Source: DASZIT01 sp035948855 (GTDB lineage Bacteria; Actinomycetota; Acidimicrobiia; Acidimicrobiales; RAAP-2). Taken from it: a stretch of 64,000 bases of DNA. Below are positions 28,195 to 36,998 of this stretch, piece after piece. The stretch covers positions 33,567 through 97,566 of the forward strand of contig DASZIT010000033.1 in NCBI GenBank assembly GCA_035948855.1. The letters are read 5' to 3'. Below the pieces are notes generated by a model. The model worked only from the letters and a program-made list of their open reading frames with translations. It had not been told where the DNA came from and made no database searches. Each line of letters starts with the position of its first letter. The first letter of the stretch is position 1. Both the position numbers and the translations under genes were made by a program.

Positions 28195-30195
28195 TCAATC
28201 GGCTTCGGCGGCGCCCCCACCTGCTCGTATCTGCTCGTCGATCAGGTTCACCACCGTCGGATCGAGGAGGGTGGTCACATCGCCGAGTTCCCGGTGCTCG
28301 GCCACATCCTTCAACAGCCGCCGCATGATCTTGCCGCTCCGGGTCTTCGGGAGGTCCGGGGTCAGGATGATCTGGCGGGGTTTGGCGATGGGCCCGATGA
28401 CCTTGGCCACATGGTCCCGCAGTTCCTTCACCAAGGCGTCGCCCTCGTTCTCCGCATCCGAAACCTCGCCCTTGACGGTGACGAAGGCCACGATCGCCTG
28501 CCCGGTGGTGTCGTCGCTGGCCCCGACCACCGCCGCCTCTGCCACCCGGGGAAAGCCAACCAGCGCGTGCTCCACCTCGGTCGTGGAGATGCGGTGACCG
28601 GAGATGTTCATCACGTCATCGACGCGGCCGAGCAACCAAAGGTCGCCGTCCTCGTCCCGCTTCGCCCCGTCTCCGGCGAAGTACCGCCCGGGATACCGGG
28701 ACCAATAGGTCTCCTCGTAACGCTTCGGGTCACCCCAAATGCCGCGGAGCATCCCCGGCCAGGGGCGGTCGAGCACCAGGTACCCGCCGGCGTCGTTGCC
28801 GACCGACTTCCCGGCGTCATCGACCACGTCGGCGCTGATGCCCGGGAACGGGCGCATCGCCGCACCGGGTTTGGTGGCGGTGACCCCCGGCAGCGGGGTG
28901 ATCATGATGCCGCCTGTCTCGGTCTGCCACCAGGTGTCCACCACCGGACACCGGTCGCCGCCGATGTTCTTCCGGTACCACATCCAGGCCTCCGGGTTGA
29001 TCGGTTCGCCCACCGAGCCCAACAGCCGCAAGCTCGAGAGATCGTGGCCGGCAGGATGTTCCTCTCCCCATTTCATGAAGGTCCGGATGGTGGTGGGCGC
29101 GGTGTAGAGGATGGTGACCTTGTACTCCTCGATGATCTTCCACCAGCGGTCGCGTCCGCCGGCATCGGGAGTCCCCTCGTACATCATCGACGTGACCCCG
29201 TTGGCCAGCGGGCCGTAGACGATATAGCTGTGCCCGGTGACCCAGCCGATGTCGGCCGCCGTCCAGAAGATGTCGGTCTCCGGTTTCACGTCGAAGATCA
29301 GACGGTGGGTGGTGACGCAATGGGTCAGATAGCCGCCGGTGGTGTGGAGAATCCCCTTCGGCTTGGCGGTGGTGCCGCTGGTGTACATGATGTAGAGCGG
29401 CTGCTCGGCGTCGAACGCTTCCGGGTCGTGATCGGTGGACTGCCGATCGACCACCTCGTGCCACCAGACGTCTCGGCCTTCCTGCCAGTCGACGTCCTGG
29501 CCGGTCCGGCGCACGACCAGGACCGACCGGACGTCGGGGCACTGTTTCAAGGCTTCATCGACGTTGGGTTTCAGCGCGGCTTGGGCGCCACGCCGGTAGC
29601 CGCCGTCGGCGGTGATCACCACCCGGGCATCCCCGTCGAGGATGCGATTGGCCAGCGCCTCCGACGAGAACCCGCCGAACGTCACCATGTGGGGTGCTCC
29701 GATGCGGGCACAGGCCAGCATCGCCACCACCGCCTCGGGGATCATCGGCATGTAGATGCAGACCCGGTCGCCGGATTTCACCCCCAACTCGGTGAGGGCA
29801 TTGGCCGCCTGGCAGACCATGTCCTTCAAGTGGGTATAGGTGATGGACCGGGTGTCCCCCTCCGGCTCCCCGACCCAGTGAAAGGCGATCTTGGCTCCCC
29901 GGCCGGCGGCGACGTGGCGATCGACGCAGTTGACCGAGGCATTCAGCTTGCCCCCTACGAACCATTTGGCAAACGGGACCTTCCAGTCGAGCACTTCGGT
30001 CCACCGTTGTGCCCAGTCGAGCCGTTCGGCCTGTTGCTCCCACCAGGCGGTCGGATCGGCGTCCGCCTCCGCGTAGATCTCGGGCTTGGCGTTCGCCTGG
30101 GCCACGAACGCTGGCGGCGGTTCGAACCGACGGACCTCATGGAGGAGCGCCGAGAGTCCCTCCTCCGGTCGACCCTTGCCTGCAGCTTCGCTCAT
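28195..30195 (-). CDS. acs: Acetyl-CoA synthetase
   Basis: 666 residues, full length. It activates acetate with ATP and CoA. Visible are YTSGTTAKPKGILHTTGG (P-loop), the adenylate motif WWQTETGGIMITP, the hinge region GRVDDVMNISGHRIST, and the C-terminal acetylation lysine in PKTRSGKIMRRLL, the usual site of Pat-type control. The ATG at 30195 has GGGAGG upstream; an in-frame start five codons earlier is less likely. It follows the acetate transporter gene satP by 43 nt, forming an uptake-and-activation pair. Confidence 0.96.
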   Translation of the reverse strand: MSEAAGKGRPEEGLSALLHEVRRFEPPPAFVAQANAKPEIYAEADADPTAWWEQQAERLDWAQRWTEVLDWKVPFAKWFVGGKLNASVNCVDRHVAAGRGAKIAFHWVGEPEGDTRSITYTHLKDMVCQAANALTELGVKSGDRVCIYMPMIPEAVVAMLACARIGAPHMVTFGGFSSEALANRILDGDARVVITADGGYRRGAQAALKPNVDEALKQCPDVRSVLVVRRTGQDVDWQEGRDVWWHEVVDRQSTDHDPEAFDAEQPLYIMYTSGTTAKPKGILHTTGGYLTHCVTTHRLIFDVKPETDIFWTAADIGWVTGHSYIVYGPLANGVTSMMYEGTPDAGGRDRWWKIIEEYKVTILYTAPTTIRTFMKWGEEHPAGHDLSSLRLLGSVGEPINPEAWMWYRKNIGGDRCPVVDTWWQTETGGIMITPLPGVTATKPGAAMRPFPGISADVVDDAGKSVGNDAGGYLVLDRPWPGMLRGIWGDPKRYEETYWSRYPGRYFAGDGAKRDEDGDLWLLGRVDDVMNISGHRISTTEVEHALVGFPRVAEAAVVGASDDTTGQAIVAFVTVKGEVSDAENEGDALVKELRDHVAKVIGPIAKPRQIILTPDLPKTRSGKIMRRLLKDVAEHRELGDVTTLLDPTVVNLIDEQIRAGGGAAEAD

Positions 30196-30238
30196 GTTCC
30201 TACCTCCCAACCATCAGCCTCGCGCAGTTCCGCCCGGA

Positions 30239-30874
30239 TCAGGATTTGGGAGCCAGAGGGATGGTGGGGATGATTCCCTTCTTGAACGTCTCGTTCACCA
30301 CGCCGGCGAACGATGCGTACCAGGCAGCGCCGGCCGTGGCAATACCGACATAGCCGCCCCAGTGGTCAAGGGTGATGTTGCTCCGGAACGCCCCAATGGT
30401 CAGAAGAACAAAGGTCGCGGTGAGCAGGACGAATACCAGGGCCACCGCGCCACTGACGCGGAACGAAGGGACGATCATGTAGAAGGTGAAGATCGTCCAC
30501 CCCAGCAGGAAGACGCCCGCCGCAACCGGGGCATCCGTAGCGGTGACGGCCACGAACTTTCCGAACACGTAATACGAGATCCAGAACGCGCCGAACGAGG
30601 AGAAGGCCAAGGCCCCGAAGGTGTTCCTCCGAGTGAACTCCCACATCCCGGCCAGAAGCTGCACCCCTCCGCCGTAGACCAGCGCCAGGGCCAGCGCCGC
30701 GTCTGCGCCCGGACCCCAGATATTGGCGTTGCCCACACTCAAGGCAAAGGTGGTCATCGCGAAAGCGGCGAGTCCCAATGGCGCCGGGTCTGCCGTTCGG
30801 TGAAGCGTCGGTGGCATCGGGACCGGGCCTTCCGCAACTTCGACCCCCCGCATCTCTGGTGATTCTGTTGTCAT
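30239..30874 (-). CDS. satP: Acetate/succinate transporter, GPR1/FUN34/YaaH family
   Basis: 211 residues with six hydrophobic segments and the family signature ADPAPLGLAAFAMTTF before the first helix. FGALAFSSFGAFWISY in the third segment is also conserved. The family imports acetate or succinate through the cytoplasmic membrane, and acs directly downstream makes acetate the likely substrate. The ATG has AAGGGGGG upstream. A 223-nt leader region with a long inverted repeat precedes it. Confidence 0.92.
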   Translation of the reverse strand: MTTESPEMRGVEVAEGPVPMPPTLHRTADPAPLGLAAFAMTTFALSVGNANIWGPGADAALALALVYGGGVQLLAGMWEFTRRNTFGALAFSSFGAFWISYYVFGKFVAVTATDAPVAAGVFLLGWTIFTFYMIVPSFRVSGAVALVFVLLTATFVLLTIGAFRSNITLDHWGGYVGIATAGAAWYASFAGVVNETFKKGIIPTIPLAPKS

Positions 30875-30981
30875 GAGCCCCCCTTATTGCAGGCGGCCGC
30901 CCCCTGGACCGAACAGACCGGGAACCGGCCGCTTCAGCTTGACTAACCAACTAGATACCCAAGCTCCGGTGGGGAGTAAAC

Positions 30982-31037
30982 AACGCCAAGGGCATGGCGT
31001 TCACATGGAACCCTGACTTCTTCCATGTGAACGCCAT
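30982..31037 (-). promoter_or_regulatory. 17-bp perfect inverted repeat with competing hairpin upstream of satP-acs
   Basis: Arms at 30994-31010 and 31021-31037 pair perfectly over 17 bp with a 10-nt loop (plus-strand CCCTGACTTC). A second copy of the inner arm, AACGCCA at 30982-30988, can instead pair with TGGCGTT at 30995-31001, so two exclusive structures are possible. It lies between the stop of an SDR gene (60 nt downstream of it) and satP. No clear T run follows. It may be a terminator for the SDR, an attenuator, or an operator for satP-acs. Confidence 0.5.
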
Positions 31038-31096
31038 CACAAAGGGGCGCGACAGCGCTATATCCGCAACCGCTTCACTTCCCCTCCGCTACATCG

Positions 31097-31903
31097 CTAT
31101 GCCTCGGGGCCCGACAAGCCCAACAGCGGGGTGACAGCATGGTCGCGCCCGGCGGTGTAGCCGCCATCCACCGGAAAGGCCACCCCGGTCACGAACGATG
31201 CGTCGTCGGAAACCAGGAAGGCGGCCGCCGCCGCGATCTCTGCCGGTCTGCCCATCCGGCCCAGCTTGTGTTCCCCAATCAGCAAGTCAAGGGTTCGGTC
31301 CATCCCCGGGAGGGCAAAGACACCGGCGGTCATCGGGGTGTCGATGAAACCGGGGCAGATGGCATTGACCCGGATGCCACGGCCCCCGTAGTCGATGGCC
31401 ATGTTCTTGGTCAGCAACACCACTCCTCCCTTCGAGGCGCTGTAGGCGCTGCCGCCCGCGGTGCCTTCCAGGCCCTCGATACTCGCGACGGTGACGATCG
31501 ATCCCCGGTATCCGTCGACCAGCGGTTGTCCGAGCATGTGCGCGATGACGTGCTTGGCCATCAGATAGGTGCCGGTGAGGTTGACGGAGATGACCCGTTG
31601 CCACTCGTCTTGATCGAGCGAGTGCACCGGTCCCCCGCCGGCGACTCCGGCCGCGTTCACCAAACCGTCGATGCGACCGAAAGCGTCGGCGGTCGACGCC
31701 ACCAGCTCCATGACCGACGCCTCGTCACTGACGTCGACACGTTGGAACGAACAGGATCCGCTTGCCGGGGGGTCGAATTTCCAGTCAACCAGGTCGCCGC
31801 CCATCACGATTGCCCCCTCGTCGACCAGACGCTCGGTGCAGGCCAGGCCGATACCGGAAGCCGCCCCGGTCACGATCACTACCTTGTCTGTCAGTCCCCT
31901 CAT
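31097..31903 (-). CDS. Short-chain dehydrogenase/reductase
   Basis: 268 residues, classical SDR. Cofactor motif TGAASGIG (about 12-19), NAAG, and active site Ser in VTVASIEGLEG with YSASK. The ending FVTGVAFPVDGGYTAG is standard. The adenine-site Asp (GGDLVDW) after the second strand suggests NAD. The substrate is unknown. It has a clear GGGAGGA site, and a long inverted repeat lies 60 nt downstream. Confidence 0.9.
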   Translation of the reverse strand: MRGLTDKVVIVTGAASGIGLACTERLVDEGAIVMGGDLVDWKFDPPASGSCSFQRVDVSDEASVMELVASTADAFGRIDGLVNAAGVAGGGPVHSLDQDEWQRVISVNLTGTYLMAKHVIAHMLGQPLVDGYRGSIVTVASIEGLEGTAGGSAYSASKGGVVLLTKNMAIDYGGRGIRVNAICPGFIDTPMTAGVFALPGMDRTLDLLIGEHKLGRMGRPAEIAAAAAFLVSDDASFVTGVAFPVDGGYTAGRDHAVTPLLGLSGPEA

Positions 31904-32054
31904 CGAATCCTCCCCACGATCATCGAGCGACGGCCGATCTTTGCATCTGCTAGAGAGTCAGGCACGTGCATACTCAAAGTTCCCGATGCCGACCGACCCG
32001 GTCCCCCCTCCCACCGAGTGAACGGAGTTCGGGCCCGAAGAAAGGACTCGGTAA

Positions 32055-33161
32055 GTGAAGTTCGCCCTCTTCTATGAGATCCCGGTACCCCAACCCTGGC
32101 AGCCCGACAGCGAGCTGATTGCCTACCAGAACACGCTCGAGCAGGCAGTGGCGGCCGACAAGGCCGGATGGGATGCGTTCTGGACCGTCGAGCACCACTT
32201 CTTGCAGGAGTACTCGCACTGCTCGAATCCCGAAGTGCTCTATGGGGCCATCGCCGCCCTGACCGAGCGGATCCGGCTGGGATACGGGGTCCGCTTGATG
32301 CCCAAGCCATACAACCACCCCGTGCGCACCGCCGAATCGGTCGCCGTCCTCGATCTGATCTCCAACGGAAGGGTCGACTTCGGGACCGGCCGATCGGCCA
32401 CCCGCGCCGAGCTCGAAGGTTTCGGTCTCGATCCGTCCGAAACCCGTGAGATGTGGCGGGAGGCCATCGAGCACGTGGTCGGTTGCTGGACCAACGAGGA
32501 GTACGAGTTCGACGGCACCTACTGGCAGATGCCACTCCGCCGGGTCCAGCCCAAACCGTTGCAGAAACCCCACCCGCCGATCTGGGGAGCCACCACCAGT
32601 GACGACGGCCACCGTCAAGTGGGCGAGTTGGGTCTGGGCCTGTGCTCGTTCGCGGTGGGAGTGTCTCCGGAGGAGGTCAAGAGGAGAGTCGACATCTACC
32701 GGGCGGCATCCCAGGCTTGCACGAAGCCCCTGGGCGCCTACGTCAACAACCAGGCGGCAACCTTCACCATGGCGCTCTGCACTGACAACCGGGACAAGGC
32801 CATCGAGCTGGCAAGAGAGTCCTTCGAGTGGTATCCGGTGACGGGGGCCAAGCAGATTGCCACCGTCTCCGAGTGGATGGCGGAGCGTAACCAGGAGCTC
32901 GGCACCTACTCCTATGCCGCCGACATGAAGGCCCACCAAGACGACGGATCGCTGGATCTCCTCAGCCTCGAGTACCTCATCGACTCGAACGCCTGCGTGC
33001 TGGGCACCCCGGACGAGTGTCTCGACACCTGCCGGAAGTACGAGGCAGCCGGGATCGACCTCCTGCTCTGCCTGGTCAATCCCTACAAGATCCCCCATGA
33101 CGCGGTGATGGAGACCATCGAACTGATGGGCACCTACGTGCTTCCGAAGTTCCGGGACTGA
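32055..33161 (+). CDS. LLM-class flavin-dependent oxidoreductase
   Basis: 368 residues of the bacterial luciferase-like monooxygenase family, a TIM barrel using reduced FMN or F420. Typical segments are FWTVEHHFLQEYSHCSNPEVLYGAIAA (read in two parts), RIRLGYGVRLMP, HPVRTAESVAVLDLISNGR, and KPHPPIWGATTSD. The WTVEHHF segment resembles alkanal-type members. The GTG start has AAAGGA 13 nt upstream. It stands alone between two minus-strand genes. The actual cofactor and substrate are not evident. Confidence 0.88.
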   Translation: MKFALFYEIPVPQPWQPDSELIAYQNTLEQAVAADKAGWDAFWTVEHHFLQEYSHCSNPEVLYGAIAALTERIRLGYGVRLMPKPYNHPVRTAESVAVLDLISNGRVDFGTGRSATRAELEGFGLDPSETREMWREAIEHVVGCWTNEEYEFDGTYWQMPLRRVQPKPLQKPHPPIWGATTSDDGHRQVGELGLGLCSFAVGVSPEEVKRRVDIYRAASQACTKPLGAYVNNQAATFTMALCTDNRDKAIELARESFEWYPVTGAKQIATVSEWMAERNQELGTYSYAADMKAHQDDGSLDLLSLEYLIDSNACVLGTPDECLDTCRKYEAAGIDLLLCLVNPYKIPHDAVMETIELMGTYVLPKFRD

Positions 33162-33192
33162 CTATCGATCGGATGTAGGCCCGCCGGCTTGA

Positions 33193-33945
33193 TCAGATGT
33201 AGGCGGCGTAGCCGGTCCGGTCGACGATCTCGGCCAGTTCGCTCTCGCCGGTGGCGACCACCCGTCCGGCCGAAAGCACATGCACGACATCCGGGTTGAG
33301 AACTTTCAACAGCCGCCGGAAGTGGGTAATGGCCAGCACCCCGAGGTCCCACTCCTCGGTGGCTTCTTCCACCCGCCGACCGACGGCGGCCAGGGCGTCG
33401 ACATCCAGGCCGGAATCGATCTCGTCGAGGACGGCAAACCGCGGCCGGAGCACGCCCATCTGCAGGGTCTCGTTCCGCTTCCGCTCTCCACCCGAGAGGT
33501 CGACGTTGAGCGAGCGAGTGAGGAACCGCTCATCGAAGCCGATGCGCTGGGCCTCGGTACGCATCCGCTCCCCGACATCACTGGCCGCGGTATTCACCCC
33601 GACCTCGTCGGCGTCGATCTCCGGCCGGGACGCGGTCAGCGCGGTGACCAAGGAGACACCCGGCACCTCGATCGGATGCTGCATGCCGAGGAAGAGTCCG
33701 GCCCGGGCCCGTTGCCAGGTGGGGAGGGAAAGCAGATCGATCCCGTCGAGGGTGACCGACCCGCGGGTGACCTCGTACCCGGGTCGGCCCATCAACACGT
33801 GGGCCAAGGTGCTCTTTCCCGAACCGTTGGGGCCCATGACCGCATGGACCTCTCCGCTGCGCACGGTGAGGGTCACCCCCCGAAGGATCTCCCGGCCGGG
33901 GATCCCGGCGTGGAGGTCTTCGATCTTGAGCTCACCGGTACTCAT
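33193..33945 (-). CDS. sufC: Fe-S assembly ATPase SufC, second copy
   Basis: 250 residues. Walker A GPNGSGKST, LGMQHPIEVPGVS in the Q-loop region (the form most like typical SufC), signature LSGGERKRNE, Walker B FAVLDEIDSGLD, and LAITHFRRLL. Last gene of the sufD-Rieske-sufC operon, overlapping the Rieske stop by 4 nt (ATGA). Together with SufD here and SufB 3 kb upstream it should form the SufBCD complex. It is clearly diverged from the other SufC at 23851. Confidence 0.93.
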   Translation of the reverse strand: MSTGELKIEDLHAGIPGREILRGVTLTVRSGEVHAVMGPNGSGKSTLAHVLMGRPGYEVTRGSVTLDGIDLLSLPTWQRARAGLFLGMQHPIEVPGVSLVTALTASRPEIDADEVGVNTAASDVGERMRTEAQRIGFDERFLTRSLNVDLSGGERKRNETLQMGVLRPRFAVLDEIDSGLDVDALAAVGRRVEEATEEWDLGVLAITHFRRLLKVLNPDVVHVLSAGRVVATGESELAEIVDRTGYAAYI

Positions 33946-34259
33946 GGCACCACCACCGAAACATCCTCGTCATCGACGACCAGCTCATAGACCGGCACCG
34001 GCTTGGTGGCCGGTAGGGAGCACGGCTCTCCGGTGCGGAGGTCGAAGGTCGACCCGTGCTTGGCGCACTCGATCTCCCGCTCCTCCGGCCACACCTCGCC
34101 GTCGGCCAGGGAGAACTCCTCGTGGCTGCAGCGGTCTCCGATGGCATAGAAATCGTCGCCGATCCGGACCAGGGCTACCCGGAGGCCGGCCACATCGAAC
34201 CGCTTGGCCTGCCCCGGCTGGAGGTCGTTGCGCCCGCACAGGCGCGCCGTCTCAGGCAC
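33942..34259 (-). CDS. Rieske [2Fe-2S] ferredoxin of the suf operon
   Basis: 105 residues from a GTG that overlaps the sufD stop by 8 nt; longer open frame upstream is antisense-like and ignored. The cluster ligands are Cys and His in GDRCSHEEFSL and in ECAKHGSTFD, the C-x-H ... C-x2-H Rieske pattern. A small Rieske protein between sufD and sufC is a known arrangement in actinobacteria and may supply electrons for Fe-S assembly. It ends with VYELVVDDEDVSVVVP. Confidence 0.92.
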   Translation of the reverse strand: MPETARLCGRNDLQPGQAKRFDVAGLRVALVRIGDDFYAIGDRCSHEEFSLADGEVWPEEREIECAKHGSTFDLRTGEPCSLPATKPVPVYELVVDDEDVSVVVP

Positions 34260-35646
34260 CGTGCACCCCGGTCCGATCGGCCAGCGCCCGGCCGATGATG
34301 GCTCGGGTCCCGGCAATCGGCACCTGGCTGGCGATGTCATCGAAGAACCCGGCCACGATCAACCGTTCGGCCACCTCCGGCTCCACCCCCCGGGATTCGA
34401 GGTAATAGAGCTGGTCCTCGGAGACCGGGCCCACCGTCGAGGCGTGGCTGCACCGCACATCGTTCTCCTCGATGTCGAGGTTCGGCACCGAGTCCGCGTG
34501 GGCTCCCTCGTCGAGGACGAGGTTGTGGTTGGTCTGCATGGCATCGGAGCGGACCGCACCCCTCCGCATCCGGATCAGGCCGCTGTAGACCGAATGGGAA
34601 TGGTCGGCGACCGCCCCCATGAAGAGCAGGTCGCTGGTCGTCTTCGGCGCCCGGTGATCCTGGAGAGTCCGGAAGTCGAGCATCTGGTCATCTCGCCCGA
34701 TGTACGCCGCCCGGAGCTTGCTGGACCCGGAAGCCCCGATCAGCGCCGAGTCGGTCCGGAGCCGGGCGTAGTCACCGCCGAGGGCCACGGCAAAACTGTG
34801 GAGGCTGGCGTCGGCGCCGATGGTGCTGGCCTGATGAGCCAGCTGCCAGGTGGCCGGCCCCAGCGCCTGGATGCTGACGAAGCTCAACTTGGCACCATCC
34901 GCCACCTGAAGCTCGGTCACCGGGACGACCAGATGCTCGGATCGGTTGCCGGCCGAGGGTGTGCCCGTCGCCGGCAGCGCCGCCAGCAGCCCACCACCGG
35001 TGTCGGCATCGACCACGATCTCGATCACCGAGGCCACCGAGGAGGCGCCGCACCGGATCATCGTCCGGGGAAACACCGCATCGCCGCCCGGGCCGCTGAC
35101 CACGTGGACGACCACCACCGGGTGCTCGATAGAGGCGCCGGCACCGACATCGACCACCACCGGGTCGGCGGCGAAGGCATCGTTGAGCAGCACGAAGTCG
35201 GCCGGATCGGTGGCGATCGACCCCAACAACGCTTCTGCCTCATCGTGTCCGGTGAGCCGTCCGCTCCTCAGCCCATCGTCGTCCGATTCGGACACCGAGG
35301 CCAGCACCCCGTTGACGGTGACGATCAGCCCGCTACGAGGTCCGAGGTCGTCGACCAGGGCGTGGACCCGATCCAAGGACGGCGGCACCGGGACATCGGT
35401 TGACGTGTCGGCAAAGGCGTCGGGAGACTGGAACCGGCCGAGATCGATGCCGTCGATACGGCTGTAGCGCCAGACCTCGTCCTTCTCGGTGGGGAGTGGC
35501 GCTGACGCGAAGGCTTCCGCCGCCGCCTGGCGGCGACGGCGCAACCAGGGTGGCCCTTCTAGGGTGCCAGCGGTCTCCGGGGAAAAGGTGGGCAGGATAC
35601 AAAGCCTCTCGCGCAACGAGGCCCGGTAACGAGCCTCGCCCCCCAT
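34252..35646 (-). CDS. sufD: Fe-S assembly scaffold protein SufD
   Basis: 464 residues. The N-terminus (PTEKDEVWRYSRIDGIDLGRF) is typical SufD, followed by a variable beta region and the conserved beta-helix core: FRTLQDHRAPKTTSDLLF, SVYSGLIRMRRGA, DAMQTNHNLVLDEGA, LDIEENDVRCSHASTVGP and QLYYLESRGV. The conserved Cys and His of the SufB-SufD interface (RCSHAST) are present. The ATG at 35646 has GGGGGAGG immediately upstream. First gene of the sufD-Rieske-sufC operon; sufB is further upstream, separated by a plus-strand gene. Confidence 0.93.
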   Translation of the reverse strand: MGGEARYRASLRERLCILPTFSPETAGTLEGPPWLRRRRQAAAEAFASAPLPTEKDEVWRYSRIDGIDLGRFQSPDAFADTSTDVPVPPSLDRVHALVDDLGPRSGLIVTVNGVLASVSESDDDGLRSGRLTGHDEAEALLGSIATDPADFVLLNDAFAADPVVVDVGAGASIEHPVVVVHVVSGPGGDAVFPRTMIRCGASSVASVIEIVVDADTGGGLLAALPATGTPSAGNRSEHLVVPVTELQVADGAKLSFVSIQALGPATWQLAHQASTIGADASLHSFAVALGGDYARLRTDSALIGASGSSKLRAAYIGRDDQMLDFRTLQDHRAPKTTSDLLFMGAVADHSHSVYSGLIRMRRGAVRSDAMQTNHNLVLDEGAHADSVPNLDIEENDVRCSHASTVGPVSEDQLYYLESRGVEPEVAERLIVAGFFDDIASQVPIAGTRAIIGRALADRTGVHGA

Positions 35647-35684
35647 GATACCTCCCCCTTTCGCCTTCTCAGACGGGCAACGCC

Positions 35685-35690
35685 TACGCT
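35685..35690 (+). promoter_or_regulatory. -10 element of leaderless crotonase gene
   Basis: TACGCT, 7 nt before the ATG at 35698. Confidence 0.55.
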
Positions 35691-35697
35691 TTCCGGC

Positions 35698-36561
35698 ATG
35701 ACCACCACCGCCAATCCCACCATCGAGTCCTTCGTTTCCGAGGTGCTGACCATCGAGGTGGACAACCATGTGGCCACCCTGTGGCTCGACCGTCCCGAGA
35801 AGCGGAACGCTCTCGGCCCGGCCTTCTGGGCCGACCTGCCGCGAGCCATGGCCACCATCGGCTCGCGGCCCGATGTCCGGGTGGTGGTGATCGCCGCCAA
35901 GGGCCCCCACTTCAGCGTCGGACTCGACCTGGTGGCCATGTCCGGACTGACGGGAGGGGCAACCGGGAAAGACGGCAAGCCCCAGTCGATGGCCGGTCGG
36001 GCCAAGGCGGCGCGAGCCTCCATCCTCGAACTGCAGGCCTCGGTGACCTCGGTGGCGGAGTGTCCCTTGCCGGTAATCGCCGCCATCCACGGCTACTGCA
36101 TCGGGGGCGGGGTCGACCTGGCGGCCGCCTGCGACATCCGGTTGGCGTCGTCCGATGCCCTGCTGTCGGTGCGGGAGGCCAAGGTGGCCATCGTGGCCGA
36201 TCTCGGCAGCCTCCAGCGGCTCCCCCACATCATCGGAAAGGGCCACCTGGCCGAGTTGGCCTACACCGGCAAGGACATCACCGCCGAGCGGGCCCGGGAG
36301 ATCGGACTGGTCAACCAGGTGTCGTCCGATCCGGAGACGGTCCTGGCCGATGCCCGCGCCCTCGCCGCGGAGATCGCCGCCAACTCCCCCCTCGCGGTGC
36401 AGGGGACCAAGGCGGTCCTGGCCGCCAGCGAAGGAAAGTCGGTAGCTGACGGGCTGGAGTTCGTGGCCGCCTGGAACGCAGGGTTCCTCGCCTCCGACGA
36501 CCTGGTGGAGGCCATGACCGCCTTCATGGAGAAGCGCCCGGGGGAATTCACCGGGCGCTGA
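35698..36561 (+). CDS. Crotonase family, dienoyl-CoA isomerase (ECH1)-like
   Basis: 287 residues. The oxyanion-hole regions GPHFSVGLDL and GYCIGGGVDLAAACD match crotonases. The acidic residues that define delta3,5-delta2,4-dienoyl-CoA isomerase can be placed: Asp in ACDIRLA, Glu in SVREAKV and Asp in VADLGSLQRLPHIIG. That enzyme shifts double bonds so odd-position unsaturated fatty acids can enter beta-oxidation. It is inserted on the opposite strand between sufB and sufD, breaking what is one operon in many actinobacteria. Confidence 0.87.
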   Translation: MTTTANPTIESFVSEVLTIEVDNHVATLWLDRPEKRNALGPAFWADLPRAMATIGSRPDVRVVVIAAKGPHFSVGLDLVAMSGLTGGATGKDGKPQSMAGRAKAARASILELQASVTSVAECPLPVIAAIHGYCIGGGVDLAAACDIRLASSDALLSVREAKVAIVADLGSLQRLPHIIGKGHLAELAYTGKDITAERAREIGLVNQVSSDPETVLADARALAAEIAANSPLAVQGTKAVLAASEGKSVADGLEFVAAWNAGFLASDDLVEAMTAFMEKRPGEFTGR

Positions 36562-36603
36562 CGCCCAGGGCCGTCGGTCAGACCGGCCTCCCCGGCGGCG
36601 CGG

Positions 36604-36948
36604 TCATCGGCGCCGGTTCCACCAGCGGCTCCGCCTGCGCTCGGCCTTGGCTTCTTCTTTTTCGACGTCGGATATCACCTGCGGGCCAACCGCGTTGATG
36701 ATGTTCTCGGCGTCGTCGAGGAGCGCGGCGGCGTCTCCGTCGGGAACGTCGGGCATCGCCTCGAGGGGAGGCTCCACCAGCGACCCCCGGGCCCACCCCA
36801 CATCCGCGAACCGACGGGCATACGACGGGCAGTCGTCGGGACACTTCCAGGGGGCATCGGGCGCCAGGTCGAGCACGCAGAACCGGGCGACCTCCCCCGA
36901 GTCATAGGTGCGACTTTGGAAGTTCTTGCACTCTTCCCGCATGGGCAT
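36604..36948 (-). CDS. Small Cys-rich protein downstream of sufB, unknown
   Basis: 114 residues, starting 50 nt after sufB on the same strand, so probably in its operon. The N-terminal third has four Cys at 7, 24, 36 and 40 (EECKNF, RFCVLDLAP, WKCPDDCPSY), a pattern that could hold an Fe-S cluster or zinc. The middle is acidic, and the end is strongly basic (KAERRRSRWWNRRR). I recognise no family. The context suggests an accessory factor in Fe-S assembly, as inference only. ATG codons at 36948 and 36942 are both possible starts. Confidence 0.7.
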   Translation of the reverse strand: MPMREECKNFQSRTYDSGEVARFCVLDLAPDAPWKCPDDCPSYARRFADVGWARGSLVEPPLEAMPDVPDGDAAALLDDAENIINAVGPQVISDVEKEEAKAERRRSRWWNRRR

Positions 36949-36998
36949 GGTTCTATTGTGCCCGCTCGGGACGATCGGGCGGCATCACCGGAGGTGGC

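Noticed and set aside
30994..31037. The 17-bp inverted repeat as a small transposable element
   Set aside because: The arms are separated by only 10 nt and no target-site duplication or second copy in the window is seen; a hairpin function is more likely.
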